Positions 1-7,992 of a stretch of 64,000 nt of DNA are shown here, piece after piece. The stretch lies in NCBI GenBank assembly GCA_965207165.1, contig OZ242265.1:434001-498000 (forward strand), written 5' to 3'. A program made the position numbers and the translations under genes. Source of the stretch: JAAXHV01 sp965207165. Its GTDB lineage: Bacteria; Pseudomonadota; Gammaproteobacteria; Eutrophobiales; Eutrophobiaceae. Position 1 is the first letter of the stretch, and every line of letters begins with the position of its first letter. A model generated the notes under the pieces. The model saw only the letters and a program-made list of their open reading frames with translations. It was not told where the DNA came from and ran no database searches.

Positions 1-23
1 CGATGTATAACTGATAAGGGGTA

Positions 24-78
24 AATTTGGGACACCCATGAATTTATAAATTTTATAAATTCATGGGTGTCCCAAATT
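24..78. repeat. Perfect 55-bp palindrome upstream of nrdR
   Basis: Two 27-base arms (24-50 and 52-78) are exact reverse complements around a single T. The arms combine a GGGACACCCATG segment with an AT-rich centre. The hairpin could end transcription entering from the left, or it may be a small mobile palindromic repeat. It has no T-run typical of an intrinsic terminator. Confidence 0.8.
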
Positions 79-185
79 AGGTTGGGATTCCAGCTTGGGC
101 TGGAATGACGGATTAATTTTCTCTGTGCCCTCTGTGCCCTCTGTAGCTGATATAATCAGTTCCCTTTTAACGTATAATTGGCACT

Positions 186-683
186 ATGCGTTGTCCGTTC
201 TGTTCATTTGAGGATACCAGGGTCATCGACTCCAGGTTGGCCGATGAGGGTGATCAGGTCAGGCGCCGGCGTGAGTGTTTGGAGTGCCGGGAGCGTTTTA
301 CCACGTACGAGGCGGCCGAATTCAACTATCCCAGGATTATCAAATCCGATGGACGGCGCGAACGGTTTACCGACGACAAGCTGCGCTCCGGTATCTTGCG
401 CGCCCTGGAAAAGAGACCGGTTGCCATGGAGAAGGTGGAAATCGCCATCTCCCGTATCAAGCACAAACTGCGCTCGCTGGGTGAGAGGGAAGTGAAATCG
501 AGGAAAGTAGGGGACTGGGTAATGGAAGAATTAAAGTCCGTGGACCAGGTAGCCTACCTCCGGTTTGCTTCCGTGTACCAGAGTTTCGCAGATGTCAGGG
601 CCTTCCTGGAAGAGATTGAGAGGCTTGAAGGCGAAGTGCCTGCCGAGCTGAGGGAGGCTCAAATGGACCTGCTGGACGAGTGA
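186..683 (+). CDS. nrdR: Transcriptional repressor NrdR
   Basis: Zinc-ribbon/ATP-cone repressor of ribonucleotide reductase genes, which senses the ATP/dATP balance. The N-terminal ribbon has Cys3, Cys6, Cys31 and Cys34, and an ATP-cone follows from about residue 49 to 139. The length of 165 residues is normal for the family. The ATG at 186 is chosen because it places MRCPFC at the very N-terminus, as in other family members. It is the first gene of a tight nrdR-ribD-nusB-thiL run. Two TATAAT hexamers lie at 151-156 and 173-178; the first is better placed as a -10 element. The name is secure from motif and gene order. Confidence 0.97.
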   Translation: MRCPFCSFEDTRVIDSRLADEGDQVRRRRECLECRERFTTYEAAEFNYPRIIKSDGRRERFTDDKLRSGILRALEKRPVAMEKVEIAISRIKHKLRSLGEREVKSRKVGDWVMEELKSVDQVAYLRFASVYQSFADVRAFLEEIERLEGEVPAELREAQMDLLDE

Positions 684-684
684 C

Positions 685-1782
685 GTGAGGTGGACGGAGG
701 CTGACTCCTCCCATATGTCGCACGCCCTGGAACTGGCCGGGAAAGGCAGGTTCACCACCCATCCCAACCCCCGGGTAGGCTGCGTCATCACCAGGGATGA
801 CAAGGTTCTGGGTACGGGCTGGCACAGGAAAGCCGGCAGCCCCCATGCCGAAATCAACGCACTTGACGATGCTGCCTGTGATGTGCGCGGCGCGACTGCC
901 TATGTCTCGCTTGAGCCCTGTTCCCATCACGGCCGGACGCCGCCTTGTACCGAGGCCATGATCAGGTCCGGGATAAGCCGGGTCGTGATAGCCGCGCCTG
1001 ATCCCAATCCACAGGTGTCGGGTGCTGGTATCAAGGCATTGAGGGAAGCCGGCATCAGCGTGGAAACCGGCCTGATGGCGGAACCGGCAAACGAACTGAA
1101 CAAGGGGTTTATTTACCGGATGACGCGCGCACGGCCTTACGTACGCTGCAAGAGCGCGATCAGTATTGACGGCAAGACGGCGCTGGCAGGGGGAGCCAGC
1201 CGCTGGATCACCGGCGCTGCTGCCAGGCAGGACGTGCAGGAACTGAGGGCGGCGAGTTCAGCCGTCATGACCGGTATCAATACCGTTCTGGCCGATGACC
1301 CGCGCCTGAACGTACGCGCCGTAGATACTGGTGGGAGGCAACCCCTGAGGATAGTGCTGGACAGGAATCTTAGGTTTCCTGAAAACGCAAAAATGCTTGG
1401 CGAGGACGGGACAACCATCCTGTTCACCAGGAACGGGGACGAGCGGTTGCATGCCGGCCTGGAGCAGGCAGGCGCCCGTATCCGCTTCGTCAGCGGGGAT
1501 GAGGACGAGTTCCTGGACTCCGTTTTGCGGGCACTGGCGTCGACTTATGAAGTGAACGACCTGTTGGTGGAGGCAGGAGCAAAGTTGTCCGGCAGTATGC
1601 TGGAGCGTAGACTGGTCGATGAACTGGTGGTATACCAGGCGCCGGTCATACTGGGCGCCGATGCCGCGGACATGATGGAAATTAACGCAATTACAGATAT
1701 GAATGATCGATACAGGCTGGACCTGGTGGATTTCCGCCGGTTTGACCGGGACTGGCGTTTTGTGTTCAAACTGCGTTATTGA
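685..1782 (+). CDS. ribD: Bifunctional riboflavin deaminase/reductase RibD
   Basis: Catalyses two successive steps of riboflavin synthesis: deamination of the pyrimidine and reduction of its ribosyl group. The N-terminal half is the zinc deaminase, with HAE and the PCSHHGRTPPC signature. The C-terminal half, from about residue 145, is the NADPH reductase, beginning near RCKSAISIDGKTA. The GTG at 685 starts one base after the nrdR stop; an ATG at 715 (MSHALELAG) is an alternative start. In many gammaproteobacteria ribH and sometimes ribE and ribBA lie between ribD and nusB; here nusB follows after 15 bases, so the rest of the pathway must lie elsewhere. Confidence 0.96.
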   Translation: MRWTEADSSHMSHALELAGKGRFTTHPNPRVGCVITRDDKVLGTGWHRKAGSPHAEINALDDAACDVRGATAYVSLEPCSHHGRTPPCTEAMIRSGISRVVIAAPDPNPQVSGAGIKALREAGISVETGLMAEPANELNKGFIYRMTRARPYVRCKSAISIDGKTALAGGASRWITGAAARQDVQELRAASSAVMTGINTVLADDPRLNVRAVDTGGRQPLRIVLDRNLRFPENAKMLGEDGTTILFTRNGDERLHAGLEQAGARIRFVSGDEDEFLDSVLRALASTYEVNDLLVEAGAKLSGSMLERRLVDELVVYQAPVILGADAADMMEINAITDMNDRYRLDLVDFRRFDRDWRFVFKLRY

Positions 1783-1797
1783 GAGGTTACTCGACAC

Positions 1798-2250
1798 ATG
1801 ACGCAAAAGAACCCAGGTAAAACCAGCCGGTCCATGGGTGCGCGGGTCCGGGCCAGGCGCTCAGCCGTGCAAGCCTTGTACCAGTGGTTTTTAACGGAAC
1901 AGCCGATGACGGAGATCATTGATGAGTTTGAGCGTGACAGAAAGGAACTGAAGAAGGCCGACACAGACTATTTCCGGGATATTCTGACCGGCAACGCCAG
2001 TAATTCGACCGCGATCAGGGACTCCTTGGCGCCGTTCCTGGACCGGGCCATGCATGAACTGGACCCCGTCACCAGGGCGGTACTGTACCTGGGCGTTTAC
2101 GAACTCAAGTACCAGCCGGCACTGCCGCTGCGCGTGGTGTTGAATGAGTCCGTTGAACTGGCAAGGATGTTCGGAGCAGAGGATTCCTACAAATATATCA
2201 ACGGGGTACTGGACAAGGCCGCACAGCAACTCCGCCCTGAAGGCCGGTAA
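1798..2250 (+). CDS. nusB: Transcription antitermination factor NusB
   Basis: RNA-binding helical protein that pairs with NusE (S10) on boxA of rRNA leader transcripts. The protein has 150 residues, with the family pattern ARRSAVQALYQW near the N-terminus and LRVVLNESVELARMFG followed by YINGVLDKAA near the C-terminus. The N-terminus is about ten residues longer than the E. coli protein. The ATG at 1798 lies 15 bases after ribD, and thiL follows after 79 bases, so translation within one transcript is likely. Confidence 0.96.
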   Translation: MTQKNPGKTSRSMGARVRARRSAVQALYQWFLTEQPMTEIIDEFERDRKELKKADTDYFRDILTGNASNSTAIRDSLAPFLDRAMHELDPVTRAVLYLGVYELKYQPALPLRVVLNESVELARMFGAEDSYKYINGVLDKAAQQLRPEGR

Positions 2251-2329
2251 TGACCCGCCATGGGATGGTCTGGCGCCGCTGATCGGGATATCCTGTAACA
2301 GGGCAGGGCGGTAATGCGCCGGGGTTGTC

Positions 2330-3277
2330 ATGTCATTAACTGAATTTGGCATCATCGAAAAATATTTTGCCGGGCTGACCCCCGCAGGTCGCGGTGTCAT
2401 GCTCGGCGTGGGCGACGATGCGGCGCTGCTGGCCGCCGATGCGGGCTCTCATCTCGTCGTAACGACCGACAGCCTGGTGTCGGGGGTACATTTCTTCCCC
2501 GGTGCGGACCCCGCCGATATCGGTTACAAGTCCCTGGCCGTAAACCTCAGCGATATGGCCGCCATGGGCGCCGAACCGCGCTGGATCACCCTGGCACTGA
2601 CCCTCTCCGAAGCGGAACTGAACCATGACTGGCTGGACGGGTTTGCCCGCGGCCTGGGGCAACTGGCAGGAAATCATGCCGTATCGCTGGTCGGTGGGGA
2701 CCTGTGTAAAGGTCCGCTGGCGGTAACGATACAAGTGATCGGCGAGTGCCCGAAAGGCCGGGAAATACGGCGTTCCGGAGCCAATGCGGGTGACCTGGTC
2801 TACGTCAGCGGCCAGTTGGGTAGCGCGGCACTGGCTTTGGCCATGTTCAAATCCGGGCAGGAGCCCCGGCCGGATTGTGCCGGGCGTTTGCTGCGGCCCG
2901 AGCCAAGGGTTGAATTAGGCGTGTCCCTGCGCGGGATGGCCAGCGCCATGATCGACATATCGGACGGGTTGCTCGCGGACCTGGGCCACCTGCTTGAATC
3001 CGGCAGCCTGGGCGCCGTGATCGACATCGATACCATCCCGGTCGATACTTCTGTCGACAGGGACTGCGCCCCCCCTGAGAAGTGGCGCCACGTACTCAGC
3101 GGCGGCGATGATTACGAGTTGTGTTTTACCGTTGCGCCGGCAAATAAACGGGAACTCGAACGCGTCGGCCACCCGGTATACCGTATCGGCGCGGTCACGG
3201 CAGAGCGGGGGATACGTTGTATCCGCGCGGACGGTTCCGAATATATTCCGGACAGCCAGGGGTACCTGCATTTCTGA
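2330..3277 (+). CDS. thiL: Thiamine-monophosphate kinase ThiL
   Basis: Phosphorylates thiamine monophosphate to the active cofactor thiamine diphosphate. It has 315 residues. Visible signatures are GDDAALL near residue 27, TTDSLVSGVHF, NLSDMAAMGAEPRW and GGDLCKGP, all typical of the AIRS/ThiL/SelD ATP-binding fold. It closes the nrdR-ribD-nusB-thiL run. The pgpA gene that often follows thiL is absent; instead a convergent tartrate dehydrogenase gene begins 110 bases downstream. Confidence 0.96.
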   Translation: MSLTEFGIIEKYFAGLTPAGRGVMLGVGDDAALLAADAGSHLVVTTDSLVSGVHFFPGADPADIGYKSLAVNLSDMAAMGAEPRWITLALTLSEAELNHDWLDGFARGLGQLAGNHAVSLVGGDLCKGPLAVTIQVIGECPKGREIRRSGANAGDLVYVSGQLGSAALALAMFKSGQEPRPDCAGRLLRPEPRVELGVSLRGMASAMIDISDGLLADLGHLLESGSLGAVIDIDTIPVDTSVDRDCAPPEKWRHVLSGGDDYELCFTVAPANKRELERVGHPVYRIGAVTAERGIRCIRADGSEYIPDSQGYLHF

Positions 3278-3387
3278 AGCGGTGTGGTTTTTCCATGTCG
3301 GTATTACTTGACATTGCTGCCTCTCGAAGCATGGAGGCTGACAGCATGAGTTTGAAATAGCCCAGCCAGCAGTTATTCGCTTCGTCC

Positions 3388-4488
3388 CTATCCCGCCTTT
3401 TTGTACATACAATTATTAACGATGGCATCGACGACATTGCGGGTTACGTCGCTTGTCGAGGCTGTACCACCTACATCCGGCGTCAGAATTCCAGCGCCTG
3501 TTGTTTGTTCAATAGCCGACATTAATACTTCGGCAGCTTCTGTTTGTTCAAGGTGAATTAGCATTTGCACCGCAGTCCAGAAGCTGGCAATGGGATTGGC
3601 AACCCCTTTACCGGTGATGTCAAAGGCAGAGCCGTGAATGGGTTCGAACATGGAAGGAAAACGTCGTTCCGGGTCAATGTTTGCAGTAGGCGCGACGCCG
3701 AGGCTACCGGCAAGCGCGCCGGCAAGATCCGAAAGGATGTCCGCTTGCAGATTTGTGGCGACTATCGTGTCCAGGCTTGCGGGGTCCAGGGTCATTCTCA
3801 CAGTCATCGCGTCAACGAGCATTTTATCCCACATGACGTCCGGAAATTCAGCCGCTATTTCTGCCGCTATCTCGTCCCACATTACCATACCATGTCGTTG
3901 AGCATTGGATTTGGTTACGACGGTTAACAGTTTTCTTGGTCGCGACCTTGCGATTTGAAAAGCGTAGCGCATGATTCGGGTAACACCCACCCGTGTAAAA
4001 ATAGCTACCTCTGTACCGACCTCCTCCCGGTGACCCCTGTGGGCCCGGCCACCATGGCCAGAATATTCACCCTCGCTGTTTTCCCGTATTATCACCCAGT
4101 CGAGGTCGCCTGGTTCACAGTTGCGCAACGGTGAAGATATCCCCGGTAGCACCCGGCTTGGTCTTACGTTGGCGTACTGGTCAAATCCCTGGCAAATCTC
4201 CAGTCGTAATCCCCATAGCGTAATGTGATCGGGCACATCCGGAGCGCCTACCGCGCCGAAAAGGATTGCATCAAATGGTTTGAGTATCTCCAGCCCGTCC
4301 TCCGGCATCATCACACCGTGTTTTTTGTAATAGTCCGAGCCCCAGTCGAAAGTTTCAACGCTGAATTCTATTTCCGGAAAGCAGGTTTGAACTGCGTTAA
4401 GTACTTCTATTGTTTCAGCAATCACTTCAATGCCGATACCATCTGCAGGTATTGCTGCAATTTTATAGACGCATTTATTTTTATTCAT
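3388..4488 (-). CDS. ttuC: Tartrate dehydrogenase/decarboxylase (D-malate dehydrogenase type)
   Basis: NAD-dependent decarboxylating dehydrogenase of the isocitrate/isopropylmalate dehydrogenase superfamily, acting on tartrate and D-malate in the cytoplasm. The 366 residues contain long stretches I recognise from Pseudomonas tartrate dehydrogenase: FDWGSDYYKKHGVMMP, VGAPDVPDHITLWGLRL, RENSEGEYSGHGGR and FPSMFEPIHGSAFDITGKG. The start codon overlaps the stop of the upstream MFS gene by one base (TAATG), so the two are translationally coupled. An isopropylmalate or isocitrate dehydrogenase is unlikely because LeuB- and Icd-specific segments are missing. The true substrate (L-tartrate, meso-tartrate or D-malate) cannot be read from sequence. 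Confidence 0.9.
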   Translation of the reverse strand: MNKNKCVYKIAAIPADGIGIEVIAETIEVLNAVQTCFPEIEFSVETFDWGSDYYKKHGVMMPEDGLEILKPFDAILFGAVGAPDVPDHITLWGLRLEICQGFDQYANVRPSRVLPGISSPLRNCEPGDLDWVIIRENSEGEYSGHGGRAHRGHREEVGTEVAIFTRVGVTRIMRYAFQIARSRPRKLLTVVTKSNAQRHGMVMWDEIAAEIAAEFPDVMWDKMLVDAMTVRMTLDPASLDTIVATNLQADILSDLAGALAGSLGVAPTANIDPERRFPSMFEPIHGSAFDITGKGVANPIASFWTAVQMLIHLEQTEAAEVLMSAIEQTTGAGILTPDVGGTASTSDVTRNVVDAIVNNCMYKKAG

Positions 4489-5819
4489 TAGCTATTCCTG
4501 ACTTGAGTAGTGTACTCGATGTATTTGTGCCGCGTACGCAGGCGTGCCAGAAGAAGCACCAGTAGAGCTGAAAAGATCAATGCAGCGGCAACGCTGATCA
4601 ACCCACCAGTATATTCTCCGCTTTGTTCTTTCATCCAACCGATGATGAAAGGACCGGCAAAACCACCCAGGTTTCCAATCGAGTTGATCGTTGCGATACC
4701 GGTCGCGGCCGCCGCTCCCGTGAGAAATTGAGTGGGGATACTCCAAAGGGGCGGCTTGGCAGAGCTGACGCCTGCACTTACCAGCGCCAGTGACAGAACC
4801 ACCAGGACAAGGCTGGTGGAATACGCAGCAAGTATCAGCCCCATGGCGGCGACCATACAGGCGCCCACTACGTGCCAGTATCGTTCGCCACTGCGGTCAG
4901 AATGTCTTGCCCAAAACACCATGGCAAAGACAGCGAACAACGGAGGAATTGCATTGATTATCCCTGTTGCCAGGGGACCAATACCGTACTGGGCGATAAT
5001 CTGTGGAGACCAGATATTTACAGCGTAAAGCCCTGCGGAGGTACCAAAGTAAATCAGCGCCAGTGCAAGCACCCATGGGTCGAAAAGGCCGCGTAATACA
5101 GATTGTGTTTTGTGTTCATTTGACACATTCTCTACTTCAGCCTGCATCTGGGCAATCAACCAGCTACGCTCCTCTTCGTTCAGCCATTTTGCCTGCTCCG
5201 GTCTATCCGTGAGGTACACAAGAACTACCCCGGCCAACAGCACTGCCGGAGAGGCTTCAACCAGAAATAACCACTGCCATCCATGCAGACCGAATACACC
5301 ATCCATGGTCAGTAAAGCCCCGGAAATCGGTGAACCCAGTGCAATTGATATCGGTACGGCCGCCATGAACAGCGCTGTCACCCCCGCGCGCTGTTGCGCA
5401 GGAAACCAGTAACTGAGATACAGAATAATTCCAGGAAAAAAACCTGCTTCTGCAGCGCCTAGCAGAAAGCGCAATATATAAAAACTTGTTGGTCCCTGTA
5501 CAAAAGCCATCGCACCGGAAATGATCCCCCAGGTCAGCATGATGCGAGCAATCCAGATTCGTGCGCCGACTCGATGCAGGATCAGGTTGGAAGGTACCTC
5601 AAACAGAAAATATCCGATAAAAAACACACCCGCGCCGAAGCCGAAAGCGGCTGCCGACAGGCCAATATCGTCATTCATGGTCAGGGCGGCAAAGCCGACA
5701 TTAACCCTGTCGAGATAAGCGACAAAATAGAGCAACATGATGAAAGGCACGATTCGCCGCGTCAGTTTGCGTATTACGCGCTGTTCAATCGATGTGGTCT
5801 GCATTGGAATTTCGGTCAA
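4488..5819 (-). CDS. MFS transporter, anion:cation symporter type (tartrate-like)
   Basis: Inner-membrane carrier of 443 residues with about twelve hydrophobic helices. The N-terminal FVAYLDRVNVGFAAL followed by FEVPSNLIL is characteristic of the ACS family, which imports tartrate, hexuronates, 4-hydroxyphenylacetate and similar organic anions. It overlaps the tartrate dehydrogenase gene by one base and is transcribed first, so a tartrate or related dicarboxylate is the most economical substrate guess. The gene is divergent from the LysR-type regulator at 5926, the usual arrangement for an inducible catabolic operon. Confidence 0.85.
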   Translation of the reverse strand: MTEIPMQTTSIEQRVIRKLTRRIVPFIMLLYFVAYLDRVNVGFAALTMNDDIGLSAAAFGFGAGVFFIGYFLFEVPSNLILHRVGARIWIARIMLTWGIISGAMAFVQGPTSFYILRFLLGAAEAGFFPGIILYLSYWFPAQQRAGVTALFMAAVPISIALGSPISGALLTMDGVFGLHGWQWLFLVEASPAVLLAGVVLVYLTDRPEQAKWLNEEERSWLIAQMQAEVENVSNEHKTQSVLRGLFDPWVLALALIYFGTSAGLYAVNIWSPQIIAQYGIGPLATGIINAIPPLFAVFAMVFWARHSDRSGERYWHVVGACMVAAMGLILAAYSTSLVLVVLSLALVSAGVSSAKPPLWSIPTQFLTGAAAATGIATINSIGNLGGFAGPFIIGWMKEQSGEYTGGLISVAAALIFSALLVLLLARLRTRHKYIEYTTQVRNS

Positions 5820-5895
5820 TTTTCATCCTTCTCTGTGGTCAACCAAAAAACCGTTACAGTAGCCTTTTTCATCGTTGACAGCACTGATTGCGATG

Positions 5896-5918
5896 ATTAT
5901 ATTAATTTTATGAATAAT
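5896..5918. promoter_or_regulatory. Candidate LysR-type operator in the divergent intergenic region
   Basis: The 106-base gap between the divergent transporter and regulator genes holds an AT-rich imperfect dyad, ATTAT at 5896-5900 and ATAAT at 5914-5918. This resembles the interrupted dyads bound by LysR-type regulators. The assignment is by position and symmetry only. Confidence 0.35.
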
Positions 5919-5925
5919 AGGTGCC

Positions 5926-6837
5926 TTGGTGAACCTTAACCTTTTGCGGTGCTATATCGTTGTAGCGGAGGAGCTTCATTTTGGCCGTGCCGCAAGACGA
6001 TTGAACATTCTCCCCTCTTCTCTCAGCAGAAATATCAACCTCCTTGAGCAGGAACTGGGACTACGCTTGCTTTCGCGCACGACACGCGACGTTGCCCTGA
6101 CTCAGAGCGGGCATTCCCTGGCGCTGGAAGCCAAGTCTTTGCTCGAATATTCAGCTGAGGTTACCGATCGGGTCAGGAGTTCTGCTACCAGTAAGGAGCG
6201 GGTATTTCGAATTGGCGCCATGGACAGTGCCGCGACTGGGCTGATACCACAGCTCATCCATGATTTTCGTGAATTGGAACCCGAACTGGAATTACGCCTT
6301 CTGGAGGAGAAGAGTGCGAAGCTGTTACCGAAGCTATTATCAGGTGCGCTCGATGTGGCAATCATCAGCCAGCCGATATGGCCACTTGCCGATATTGAAT
6401 TTGAGTTCCTTCTTAACCAACACATAATTGTCGCATTACCAACCAATCACCCACTGGCAGAATATGACACGTTGCGTGTCGATGACCTTGCAGACGTTCC
6501 ATTGATACTACCATCTCCAAGGAGCCGGCCTCATAGTCACAACCTCACCATACAGCTCTTTCAGGATGCTTCATTACAGCCTCGTATCGTCCAGCAGGCA
6601 GAAGAAAAGCAGACCATAATCAACATGGTTGGTGCGGAGATTGGCGCTGCAATCGTACCTTACTGGGCGAGTCGAAATGTGGTTCAGGGGGTGGTTTTTC
6701 GGCCCCTGGTAAACAAATCAGGGGAGCCTGTCGAGGAATTACCGTTAGCGGCTGCCTGGATAAAAGGAACTCATGATGTGTTTCGGGACAAGTTGATGGG
6801 TTTGATCAAAAACAACCTGGAACGATATTCTAATTGA
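5926..6837 (+). CDS. LysR-type transcriptional regulator
   Basis: DNA-binding regulator of about 300 residues. An N-terminal winged helix-turn-helix (residues 3-60, with FGRAARRLNILPSSLSRNI and LEQELGLRLLSRTTR) is followed by a periplasmic-binding-protein-like effector domain from about residue 90. There is no ATG at a suitable place; TTG at 5926 or GTG at 5929 must be used. It is divergent from the MFS-tartrate dehydrogenase pair and probably controls them in response to a small aromatic or dicarboxylic ligand. The ligand is unknown. Confidence 0.9.
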   Translation: MVNLNLLRCYIVVAEELHFGRAARRLNILPSSLSRNINLLEQELGLRLLSRTTRDVALTQSGHSLALEAKSLLEYSAEVTDRVRSSATSKERVFRIGAMDSAATGLIPQLIHDFRELEPELELRLLEEKSAKLLPKLLSGALDVAIISQPIWPLADIEFEFLLNQHIIVALPTNHPLAEYDTLRVDDLADVPLILPSPRSRPHSHNLTIQLFQDASLQPRIVQQAEEKQTIINMVGAEIGAAIVPYWASRNVVQGVVFRPLVNKSGEPVEELPLAAAWIKGTHDVFRDKLMGLIKNNLERYSN

Positions 6838-6841
6838 GAAA

Positions 6842-7777
6842 TTATTTTTTAATAATCAAATACTTGTCGAACCAGCTAAGCATTGCGCCGATGTAGTCGG
6901 GTGGATTGTCGGGTTCTCGCCTGATGCTTTTGCCGTTAACAACCTGTCTCGATTCGAACCGTGGTCCATGTCCACCACCGTGCACCGGTAAAAGTACGGT
7001 GTCAATACCGACCTGCTTAAGTGCAGCATGCATTTTGACGGATCGATCAAATGGTACAACCGGATCAGCATCTCCATGTATCAGAAGGAAGGGAGGGTCG
7101 TCGGGCGTGACGTAGGTAATCGGTGAAGCTTCGGCGAGCAATTGAGCTTCGACACTTCCTTTTTTTGCTGCATTTGTTCGAAAACCGAATAGTGGCGCGT
7201 CGGGGTCGTCACGGAGATCCATGGGCGCAGCTCGCGTTACCACAACCTGCACTTTTGCACTTTCGCGGTTTATCTCGTTGAGATCAGTCTGGTCGCCGTC
7301 ACCGTCCATGACGCCAAGCATGCTGACCAGGTGTGCGCCTGAGGAGCCTCCCATCGCTCCGATACGCGTAGGGACAATTCCAAACGTTTTCGCATTGTAA
7401 CGGATATAACGTACTGCCCTTTGAGCATCCTCAAGTGGCGCAGGATAGCGAAAACGCGGTGCTGCCCTATGATTGATATTAAATACCGTATAGCCCGCTT
7501 TCGCCAGCGGTTGTGCGTAGATCTTCTCCTGACCGGTTTGCGTGAGCGGAATTGCATCGAGGCTGAGCTCGCGGGTCCAACCGCTTCCCGAGATGAAAAT
7601 GATGCCATAGCCATTGGGCTTCTCCGGGTAATAGACATCCATCAACAATGCAAGGCCCGAATACATACCGTAAATAACATTGGAATCAACCCTGGATTCG
7701 GCGCTGGCCAGTCCCGGTTTACCCAGGCAAGTGAGTGTGAAAATAATGAGACAAACGTGTGGATTTGGTAATTTCAT
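6842..7777 (-). CDS. Secreted alpha/beta hydrolase (esterase/lipase family)
   Basis: Serine esterase of 311 residues, exported by an N-terminal signal peptide (MKLPNPHVCLIIFTLTC, cleavage near GLASA). The catalytic elements are visible: nucleophile elbow MGGSSGAHL, acid segment HGDADPVVPFD and histidine in VHGGGHGP. The ATG at 7777 has a good AGGAGTGAT ribosome site, so the longer open frame to 7915 is rejected. Family members include acetyl-xylan, feruloyl and carotenoid esterases; substrate is not readable. Its neighbours suggest it could release hydroxycinnamates from an ester outside the cytoplasm. Confidence 0.8.
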   Translation of the reverse strand: MKLPNPHVCLIIFTLTCLGKPGLASAESRVDSNVIYGMYSGLALLMDVYYPEKPNGYGIIFISGSGWTRELSLDAIPLTQTGQEKIYAQPLAKAGYTVFNINHRAAPRFRYPAPLEDAQRAVRYIRYNAKTFGIVPTRIGAMGGSSGAHLVSMLGVMDGDGDQTDLNEINRESAKVQVVVTRAAPMDLRDDPDAPLFGFRTNAAKKGSVEAQLLAEASPITYVTPDDPPFLLIHGDADPVVPFDRSVKMHAALKQVGIDTVLLPVHGGGHGPRFESRQVVNGKSIRREPDNPPDYIGAMLSWFDKYLIIKK

Positions 7778-7992
7778 ATCACTCCTGGAGATCTGGAAAT
7801 TCTTGGGGATGACGGTAGCGGAATTATTATTGCATTTTTTTGTATAAAATTCTGTACCGGAAGGTGTCCGGTTTTCTGAAATACACTGAGTTTCACTTTC
7901 GGACCTGTTTGCCACTGACAGTGGGGGTATTCACTGAAATGTCTCGCCTTTGGTTTGAACCAACGCTACTAATAGTGACTTGGGGGATCGTA

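Noticed and set aside
2254..2329. Riboswitch upstream of thiL
   Set aside because: The gap is too short for a TPP riboswitch and has no CUGAGA-type motif.
7778..7915. N-terminal extension of the esterase
   Set aside because: The ATG at 7777 has a strong ribosome site and starts a proper signal peptide; the extension encodes no recognised sequence.
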